A stretch of 5,430 nucleotides of DNA from Clostridiaceae bacterium (GTDB lineage Bacteria; Bacillota; Clostridia; DSM-8532): contig JANYKF010000083.1 in NCBI GenBank assembly GCA_025361665.1, positions 1 to 5,430 of the forward strand. The letters run 5' to 3'. The translations under genes and the position numbers were made by a program. Positions 1-4,643 of this stretch are shown here, one piece after another. How positions within the stretch are numbered: position 1 is the stretch's first letter; every line of letters begins with the position of its first letter. Below the pieces are notes generated by a model. It was not told the DNA's origin, did no database searches, and was given only the letters and a program-made list of their open reading frames with translations.

Positions 1-116
1 GCGACAGCGGAAGCGGGTGCGGCACTGGTTGCAGCAGGTGCAGCGGTGCCTCCACAGGCAGAGAACAACCCTACAGCCAACACAAGTGCCAGGACAAGGC
101 ATAGATATCTCCTCAT
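1..116 (-). CDS. Sugar ABC transporter substrate-binding lipoprotein, N-terminal fragment (cut by window edge)
   Basis: Only the first 38 codons are inside the window. They read as a lipoprotein signal peptide: a basic start (MRRY), a hydrophobic stretch of about 15 residues rich in Leu, Val and Ala, then the lipobox FSAC with Cys at residue 21, followed by GG and a low-complexity Ala/Pro/Thr/Ser linker. After cleavage by signal peptidase II the Cys would be lipidated and the protein held on the outer face of the membrane. The ATG at 114-116 is preceded by a strong Shine-Dalgarno AGGGAGGA (123-130 on the complementary strand) at good spacing. The binding domain is outside the window, so the role as a carbohydrate-binding component is inferred from the signal and linker style and from the divergent DeoR/oxidoreductase operon. 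Another kind of lipoprotein remains possible. The lipoprotein start is well supported; the substrate is unknown. Confidence 0.8.
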   Translation of the reverse strand, partial: MRRYLCLVLALVLAVGLFSACGGTAAPAATSAAPASAV

Positions 117-160
117 ACTTCTTCCTCCCTGTCTAAAAATATGGGTGTCAATACGGGGCA

Positions 161-189
161 ATCTTATGACATATTTGTTCATGTGTCAA
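161..189 (-). promoter_or_regulatory. Promoter for the lipoprotein transcript
   Basis: Reading the minus strand there is a perfect -35 box TTGACA (184-189), a 17-bp spacer (167-183) and a -10 box TAAGAT (161-166). Transcription would start near 154 and leave a leader of about 38 nt before the ATG at 116. An ATGAACAAA box lies inside the spacer, so a bound repressor would block RNA polymerase directly. Predicted from sequence only. Confidence 0.75.
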
Positions 190-246
190 CAGTATATGTC
201 TGATTATTTGAACTTTTTGTTCATTATCTCAAAAATTATTGTTCAT
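174..246. promoter_or_regulatory. Three phased repressor boxes TTGTTCAT (probable DeoR operators)
   Basis: The octamer TTGTTCAT occurs at 175-182, 217-224 and 239-246, all in the same orientation. Start-to-start distances are 42 and 22 bp, close to four and two turns of B-DNA, so the boxes face the same side of the helix. The middle box is also one arm of a perfect inverted repeat, TGAAC-N5-GTTCA (209-223). The first box lies in the spacer of the leftward promoter and the third ends 3 bp before the -35 of the rightward promoter. DeoR-family repressors commonly bind repeated sites and control both their own gene and a neighbouring operon, so this regulator is the natural candidate. Binding is inferred, not shown. 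Confidence 0.6.
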
Positions 247-249
247 TCG

Positions 250-278
250 TTGACTTATTGAGCCATCTACTTTATGAT
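250..278 (+). promoter_or_regulatory. Promoter for the DeoR regulator / oxidoreductase operon
   Basis: A -35 box TTGACT (250-255) and a -10 box TATGAT (273-278) are separated by exactly 17 bp. Transcription would start near 285, about 25 nt before the chosen ATG at 310. Because the -10 box covers 274-276, the upstream ATG at 274 cannot be a start on this transcript. Confidence 0.75.
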
Positions 279-298
279 AAGCATAGTAAAAATCAAGC

Positions 299-305
299 AG
301 GTGAT
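299..305 (+). promoter_or_regulatory. Ribosome binding site deciding the regulator start
   Basis: AGGTGAT at 299-305 matches the 16S anti-Shine-Dalgarno over seven bases and lies 4 nt before ATG 310 counted from its last base, or about 6 nt from the G at 303. ATG 304 overlaps it and ATG 274 lies in the promoter, so 310 is the best start. Confidence 0.65.
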
Positions 306-309
306 GGAT

Positions 310-1098
310 ATGTCCAAAACGCAGGACAGGGAAAAGGCGATCCTGGACGCATTGAATCAACGGAAGAAAATGTCCATCGATGAGGCAATCGCCCTTCTTT
401 CCATTTCCCTTTCCAGTGCGCGCAGATTGTTCATAGAAATGGAGAATTCCGGGAAAGTTGTTCGTACACACGGCGGGATCCACCTTGTCTCCGCCAAAGG
501 GTCGGAATATTCATTCGAAGTGCTCGAAAGCAGGAATATAACCGCGAAACGTCAGATTGCCGCAAGTGCCGCAGAAATTCTCAACGATGAAGATGTCGTT
601 TACTTTGACAGCGGCACCACCCTCCTGCAAGTGGCGATCGCGGTGAAGGCAAGGCTGCAGAACAAAACCCTGCACCGGATTAAGGTGATCACGAATTCCT
701 TCGCCAATCTGGAAGTCCTGCAGGATTCATGCCCTGTCATCCTGATCGGCGGCGAATACCATGCCAGTCGGAGGGCATTTGCCGGGTACCCCTCGGAGAA
801 ATTCGTCCAGAGCTTCATTTATAAGAAGGCTTTCCTTGGCGCTGACGGGCTGGATCTGAATGAAGGCTTCATGACAACCGACACGGATACGGCAAAACTC
901 AATGAGGTCGTCATCAAAAGGTCGGACACAAGCTATGTATTGCTGGATTCCAGCAAATTCGGCCTGCGCTCCTTTGTCAGCTATGCTTCGGTATCAGAGA
1001 TAAAGGCCATCATCACGGACAACGGTCTCAGTGAAGATAACCTGGTACAATGCGCCCGGGCCAATCTGGAAATTCTGGTCGCCAAAACTGGAGAGTGA
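310..1098 (+). CDS. DeoR-family transcriptional regulator of sugar metabolism
   Basis: A 262-aa cytoplasmic DNA-binding repressor, close to the usual 250-260 aa of the DeoR/GlpR family. Residues about 5-57 form the winged helix-turn-helix, with recognition segment SISLSSARRLFIEME and the wing VRTHGGIHL. The C-terminal sensor (about 75-250) has the family blocks: YFDSGTT (98-104), TNS (128-130), GGEY...FAG (147-159), GADG...TT (177-190), DSSKFG (213-218) and ITDNGLS (235-241). In characterised relatives this domain has an isomerase-like fold and binds a phosphorylated sugar. The recognition helix reads SSARRLF where most relatives have a form of TVRRDL, so the usual Asp is missing. Start 310 is chosen from the RBS and promoter. 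The gene ends 12 bp before the oxidoreductase and is probably autoregulated through the boxes at 174-246. The effector cannot be told from sequence. Confidence 0.93.
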   Translation: MSKTQDREKAILDALNQRKKMSIDEAIALLSISLSSARRLFIEMENSGKVVRTHGGIHLVSAKGSEYSFEVLESRNITAKRQIAASAAEILNDEDVVYFDSGTTLLQVAIAVKARLQNKTLHRIKVITNSFANLEVLQDSCPVILIGGEYHASRRAFAGYPSEKFVQSFIYKKAFLGADGLDLNEGFMTTDTDTAKLNEVVIKRSDTSYVLLDSSKFGLRSFVSYASVSEIKAIITDNGLSEDNLVQCARANLEILVAKTGE

Positions 1099-1110
1099 AG
1101 GAGAACCAAT

Positions 1111-2250
1111 ATGGGAAAGACAATCAGATTCGGCATCATCGGCTGCGGCCTGATGGGTCGGGAATTTGCAAGCGCCAGCGCGAGATGGTGCCATCTGACT
1201 GCTGACATCCCCCGTCCTGAAATCGTGGGCATCTGTGATACGAATGAATCTTCGCACAAATGGTTTACGGACAATTTCCCGTCCATCAAAACCGTTGCGA
1301 CGGACTATATGATTTTGCTCGGACGAAAAGACATCGACGCCATCTATTGCGCCTTGCCGCATGTTTTGCACGAGCAGGTCTATATCGATGTGATCCGGTC
1401 CGGAAAGCATCTGCTGGGCGAAAAGCCTTTCGGAATCGACAAGCCGGCCAACGACCGCATCCTGGAGGCCATCCGGCAGAATCCGGATGTGGTTGTGCGC
1501 TGTGCAAGCGAATTTCCCTATTTCCCGGCATGCCAGATGCTGATCCGGTGGCTCCGGGAAGACCGCTGCGGACGCATTCTGGAGGTCAAGGCAGGTTTCA
1601 ACCACGCCAGCGACCTTGATGTGACGAAGCCCGTCAACTGGAAGCGGAAGAAGGCCATCAACGGTGAATACGGATGCATGGGCGATTTGGGCATCCATAC
1701 GCAGCATGTGCCTTTCCGGATGGGCTGGATTCCGAAAAACGTTTACGCGTTCCTGTCGGACATCGTCACTACCAGGCCGGACGGCAAAGGCGGCACGGCG
1801 CCTTGCGACACTTATGACAACGCAACCCTGGTCTGCTCCTGCAACGACAAGGACGGGAATGAGTTCCCCATGTTCATTGAAACGAAGCGCATGTCCCCCG
1901 GTTCCACCAACGACTGGTACCTGAGGGTGACAGGGATGAAAGCGTCGGTGTACTTCACCTCTGACGATGCGAATGCATTCCATTATCTGTATTCGGAAGG
2001 AAAGGAGCAAGCCTGGTCCCGCGTGGCCATCGGAAACAAACCGTTGTTTCCGACGATCACCGGCGATATTTTCGAGTTCGGCTTCTCGGATTCCATCCTG
2101 CAGATGTGGGCATCCTTCCTGCAGGAAATTGAAGGGCAGTCTGTCGGTTTCGGCTGCTTCACCCCGGTGGAAACACATATTTCACACACCCTGCTAACCG
2201 CCGCGCTGGAGTCACACGAAACGAAAAGAGCCGTGGACATCGTATTGTGA
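1111..2250 (+). CDS. Gfo/Idh/MocA-family NAD(P)-dependent oxidoreductase
   Basis: A 379-aa protein of typical family length. The N-terminal Rossmann domain opens with FGIIGCGLMG, giving the dinucleotide motif GCGLMG at residues 11-16. GEKPFG (103-108) is the family EKP motif, whose Lys helps catalysis and cofactor binding. The C-terminal alpha/beta domain carries GDLGIHTQHV (191-200), matching the family site where an Asp and a His act on the sugar hydroxyl. Members oxidise or reduce sugars, inositols and related polyols; here the substrate is presumably what the divergent transporter brings in. A Shine-Dalgarno AAGGAG (1098-1103) sits 7 nt before the ATG and overlaps the regulator's stop, so the two genes are very probably co-transcribed. 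The reading frame is intact. No strong Rho-independent terminator follows the stop. Subfamily and substrate are not determined. Confidence 0.93.
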   Translation: MGKTIRFGIIGCGLMGREFASASARWCHLTADIPRPEIVGICDTNESSHKWFTDNFPSIKTVATDYMILLGRKDIDAIYCALPHVLHEQVYIDVIRSGKHLLGEKPFGIDKPANDRILEAIRQNPDVVVRCASEFPYFPACQMLIRWLREDRCGRILEVKAGFNHASDLDVTKPVNWKRKKAINGEYGCMGDLGIHTQHVPFRMGWIPKNVYAFLSDIVTTRPDGKGGTAPCDTYDNATLVCSCNDKDGNEFPMFIETKRMSPGSTNDWYLRVTGMKASVYFTSDDANAFHYLYSEGKEQAWSRVAIGNKPLFPTITGDIFEFGFSDSILQMWASFLQEIEGQSVGFGCFTPVETHISHTLLTAALESHETKRAVDIVL

Positions 2251-2462
2251 CCATGCTTTGTCATGACTTTTAAAAGATCAGGTGATTGAAGGTCTTGTCA
2301 TCGCCAATGTGTGGGTTGAACTTGCCGCCTCCGCATTGAAGGGACTTTCCCACACCAGGTTTGACACATCCAGCGATAGGTTTTCAAGGTTCATTTCTCT
2401 GATTTGGCCTGAATTCATAGAACTTGCACCGGGGACGGACTGGAATCAACCACCAGCAGCGG
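2251..2462. other. Intergenic stretch between converging genes, no supported gene
   Basis: This lies between the oxidoreductase stop and the 39-bp repeat array. Short open frames exist on both strands, but none has a convincing start, RBS or recognisable family. On the minus strand a frame of about 46 codons from ATG 2414 to a TGA ending near 2284, and an overlapping frame ending in KTFNHLIF near 2270, read smoothly and could be remnants of something older. Small palindromes are present (CTTTTAAAAG near 2270 and GGGACTTTCCC near 2345), but neither has the GC stem plus U-run of an intrinsic terminator. Confidence 0.45.
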
Positions 2463-2579
2463 CATAAGTCCTGTACCCTATATCGAACTCTTCAGCCGCT
2501 GCATAGGTCCTGTACCCTATATCGAACTCTTCAGCCGCTGCATAAATCCTGTACCCTATCTCGAACTCTTCAGCCGCTG
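2463..2579. repeat. Tandem repeat, 3 copies of 39 bp
   Basis: Three back-to-back units start at 2463, 2502 and 2541, each beginning CATA and ending CAGCCGCTG. The units differ only at positions 5 and 6 and at one base near the middle of the third copy, so they are recent or homogenised. The period is 13 codons. On the minus strand the array is open and lies in frame with the chromate transporter just beyond its TAG stop, reading as the repeat AAAEEFDIGYRTY. The plus strand is also open, with a repeat containing RTLQPL. Each unit carries the short palindrome CAGCCGCTG. It is not a CRISPR array, since there are no spacers. Confidence 0.93.
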
Positions 2580-2601
2580 CCGGAACGTGTGCCGAAGCTT
2601 C

Positions 2602-3138
2602 CTAAAATAGCTTGTAGAAAGTAAATCCAATCACCAGTCCGGAAAGCATGATGATGGCGGGATTCACTTTCAAGAAAACAACCGCGCCGAACGCCACGGC
2701 AGCGACGATGTATGCGGCAATGCTGGGAAAATTGTTTTTCGTCATCAAATCGATGGCGGCCTGCAGAAGGAGGACGACAACAATCGGTTTCGCCACCAGG
2801 AGCATGGATTTAACCCTCGGGTTGTCCTTGTAGACAAGCAGCAGCTTCGCCAGGAGCACAACAGCAATTGCCGCTGGCACGACCGCCGCGACAACACCGA
2901 CAACGGCACCCAGGACTCCAGCCACATTGAAGCCGACATAGGCGGCCATTTTCGGCGCGATGGGTCCGGGAAGGGTGTTGCTGGCCGCCAGTGCATCCGC
3001 GAACTGTTCATTGGTGAACCATCCGAAGTTACCGACCACTTCCTTTTTCATGAGCGGGATGCTGGCCGGACCTCCCCCGTAACTCAGGATGCTGGACCGG
3101 AAAAAAGCGAGGAATACATTCCATAGCGTAGCCATCAT
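2602..3138 (-). CDS. Chromate transporter family protein (short single CHR domain)
   Basis: A 178-aa integral membrane protein matching one CHR domain (ChrA family, Pfam PF02417). Visible family features are YGGGPASIP (20-28), GWFTNEQFADALAA (39-52) and NTLPGPIAPKMAAYVGF (54-70), followed by hydrophobic segments at about 71-102, 113-130, 139-155 and 159-176. Long ChrA proteins have two such domains; short ones usually work as a pair from adjacent genes, and no partner is seen here. The family exports chromate in studied cases, but many short members have unknown substrates. ATG 3138 is chosen over ATG 3135 because GAGGT at 3148-3152 is better spaced. The start lies 7 bp after the hydrolase pseudogene's stop, so it probably shared that transcript. 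It ends in TAG, followed by 51 in-frame open codons holding the 39-bp array. Confidence 0.88.
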   Translation of the reverse strand: MMATLWNVFLAFFRSSILSYGGGPASIPLMKKEVVGNFGWFTNEQFADALAASNTLPGPIAPKMAAYVGFNVAGVLGAVVGVVAAVVPAAIAVVLLAKLLLVYKDNPRVKSMLLVAKPIVVVLLLQAAIDLMTKNNFPSIAAYIVAAVAFGAVVFLKVNPAIIMLSGLVIGFTFYKLF

Positions 3139-3145
3139 ACCTGTT

Positions 3146-4503
3146 TTACCTCATTGCATTTGATGATCCCGCGATTTTTCTATTTCCATTCAACTCAGCC
3201 TTATTGGCAATAAGGGCGAATATCCAATCCTGAAAAGCATCGACCATGGGGGGCCGCCAGGTGCCTGCCTCATCCTGCGTGACCGGACCAGGATCTGTCA
3301 CCTCGTCGGTAATCGGATTCATAGTCGGTGATCGGATTCATAGTCGGTGATCGGATTCATAGTCGGTGGTCGGATTCATAGTCGGTGATCGGATTCATAC
3401 GCTCTTGCATGGCAGAAAACATGGGACTCGAAGCGCCACCAGTCGAACCGCGTCAGATACTTTCTGAAGAATCCGATGTGAAGGAAGCCGGGAAGCTGAT
3501 AGGCTTCCTGCCAGGGCATATTGCCCCAGTGTGCGCCATGTGGGGACACCCAATAGGGATGTCCAAATCAAGGAGGGTTTCATCCTCTATCTGCTCGTGG
3601 CCGTTTTGTGTCGGATGGATGGTGACAAGCCGGCCAAAGGGATCCGTTTGACGGATATGGACAGTCATGTCGTTCCAGTCCCGTCGAGATTGCTTCAGGT
3701 GATCCTCTTCCGACACCGCTTCATCACAGAAAGCCATATTGGCCTCCCCCGCCACGCACCAAGCTGCCGGATAAGCCGCCTACCACGCGGTCAGGTTGCG
3801 CCAATGACGCATCAGGACAGTTTTGCCGGCGAATTTCATGAAAAATCCCCAACTTCCGACGATGCAGGGCGTGATGCCGTGAATCGACAAGGCATGCGAT
3901 TCGTCGGTCAGCCATATCGAAATAGGCAGGATTGGTGCGGTGGATTGATTCATCCCAAAGAAAACCCGCTTCATTCCTGCCTTGTTCATCGAACGGCAGC
4001 ATATCCGGATAAAGACCTGCGATGACCTGAACAACGCTGAATCCCTTCGCCACCCGATCTGAAAGCAAGACTTGAAAATCTTCCGGCCAAGCCAGCCGGG
4101 TTGTCAACCCCATCCGCCAGGTGTCAGCAAACCAGAAAAAGGGTTCTCCATCCTGATGTGTCAGATAAAGGTCGTCATTCCTGCGGTTGACCGCACCGTG
4201 GCGGTAGAGAGGGTTGTCGCCTGTACAGGGGGTAACGGTGATATTTCCTGATTGTTCAAGTCCGGCGTCAACTGTAGATCTGCAACAGGTGCAATCGGTC
4301 CGGCAGCTGTGCACGCCGACGATTGCACTGGAATACCGGACTTTCCAGACATCTCCGCCCGACCAAAAGGCCGGGACCCTGAGAGTCCGTCCATTCGGTG
4401 CCGTAAAGTCAACAGACAAGTCCACAGTGTTGAATGGATCGTCCAAATGAGTCCGCCCCGCAAATGTCAGTTCCAACACATGGTTTTGTTCAATTACCAT
4501 CAC
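3146..4503 (-). pseudogene. Broken DUF5060/DUF4038 (apiosidase, GH140-like) glycoside hydrolase
   Basis: The remains of a cytoplasmic-looking glycosidase (no signal peptide) are spread over several frames. Segment A, from GTG 4503 or ATG 4500 behind GAGG (4510-4513), holds an N-terminal DUF5060-like beta domain (VPAFWSGGDVWKVR, residues 43-56) and the start of the DUF4038 barrel: FFWFADTWRMGL (122-133) and VVQVIAGLYPDM (157-168). An extra base at 3882-3883 moves the frame after CLVD. Segment B continues HGITPCIVGSWGFF, meets an amber codon at 3780-3782 where relatives have Tyr, then AAYPAAWCVAGEA and VTIHPTQNG. After LLDLDI about 75-85 codons are missing. Segment C resumes in the first frame as SPHGAHWGNMPWQEAYQLPG and FDWWRFESH, then runs into the 19-bp array. 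Segment D, in a third frame, gives NPITDEVTDPGPV and FQDWIFAL, the C-terminal domain, ending TAA at 3146-3148. The family assignment rests on recalled family patterns. Apiosidase activity is only one known activity of such proteins. Confidence 0.85.
3305..3399. repeat. Tandem repeat, 5 copies of 19 bp
   Basis: The unit GTCGGTGATCGGATTCATA starts at 3305, 3324, 3343, 3362 and 3381. Copies 2, 3 and 5 are identical; copy 1 has A at position 7 and copy 4 has G at position 8. The array lies inside the hydrolase pseudogene. On the minus strand copy 1 reads into the C-terminal segment (MNPITDEV), so the array seems to have grown from the gene's own coding sequence. It replaces roughly 60 residues expected between FDWWRFESH and NPITDEV. 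As 19 is not a multiple of three, each copy changes frame and brings in stop codons. Confidence 0.95.
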
Positions 4504-4509
4504 TTTTTT

Positions 4510-4513
4510 CCTC
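4510..4513 (-). promoter_or_regulatory. Ribosome binding site of the hydrolase pseudogene
   Basis: Minus-strand GAGG followed by a run of A lies 9 nt before ATG 4500 and 6 nt before the GTG ending at 4501. Either codon could have been the start; the ATG is the more usual choice. The site shows that the gene once had a normal, complete 5' end. Confidence 0.5.
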
Positions 4514-4571
4514 GCACTCCATATGATCGCCCCTCATGATTCCGCATCCCGACCTGACACATTGTGCGTTT

Positions 4572-4643
4572 CACCCCATGATTCACCCCATGATTCGGCA
4601 CATGGTTCAACACATGAATCAGCACAAGATTCAGAGTATGACT
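4572..4643. repeat. Tandem repeat, 6 diverged copies of 12 bp
   Basis: Units begin at 4572, 4584, 4596, 4608, 4620 and 4632. The first two are identical (CACCCCATGATT); the others vary around the pattern CANCACATGATT. A lone piece of the same motif (CATGATTC) sits at 4535-4542. The array abuts the glycosyltransferase stop codon and fills most of the gap to the hydrolase. The period is four codons. On the minus strand, in the frame one base past the glycosyltransferase's, about 37 codons stay open to TGA 4534-4536 and read as a four-residue repeat such as ESWG. Confidence 0.85.

Noticed and set aside
46..261. 71-codon plus-strand frame over the divergent control region
   Set aside because: It covers the lipoprotein start, both promoters and the operator boxes, and has no RBS or recognisable domain.
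274..309. Longer start for the DeoR regulator at ATG 274 or ATG 304
   Set aside because: ATG 274 falls within the -10 box TATGAT, and ATG 304 overlaps the Shine-Dalgarno. The extra residues are not typical of the family N-terminus.
994..2178. 394-codon open frame on the minus strand
   Set aside because: It lies fully antisense to the end of the DeoR gene and most of the intact oxidoreductase, whose family motifs are clear. The frame is a by-product of the codon use of the sense genes; no family is recognisable in it.
2251..2280. Intrinsic terminator after the oxidoreductase
   Set aside because: Only an AT-only palindrome (CTTTTAAAAG) and a CATG/CATG pair are present, with no GC-rich stem followed by a T run.
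2361..2389. Promoter with TTGACA at 2361-2366
   Set aside because: The -35 match is perfect, but the sequence 17 bp downstream (TCAAGG) does not resemble a -10 box and no gene follows.
2424..2624. Plus-strand frame with a 13-residue repeat over the 39-bp array
   Set aside because: It exists because the unit is a multiple of three. It has no convincing RBS, and it runs antisense into the end of the transporter gene.
3305..3399. CRISPR array
   Set aside because: The 19-bp units follow one another with no spacers. The same holds for the 39-bp and 12-bp arrays.
3531..4025. 164-codon plus-strand frame
   Set aside because: It is antisense to the hydrolase pseudogene, whose family motifs are on the other strand.
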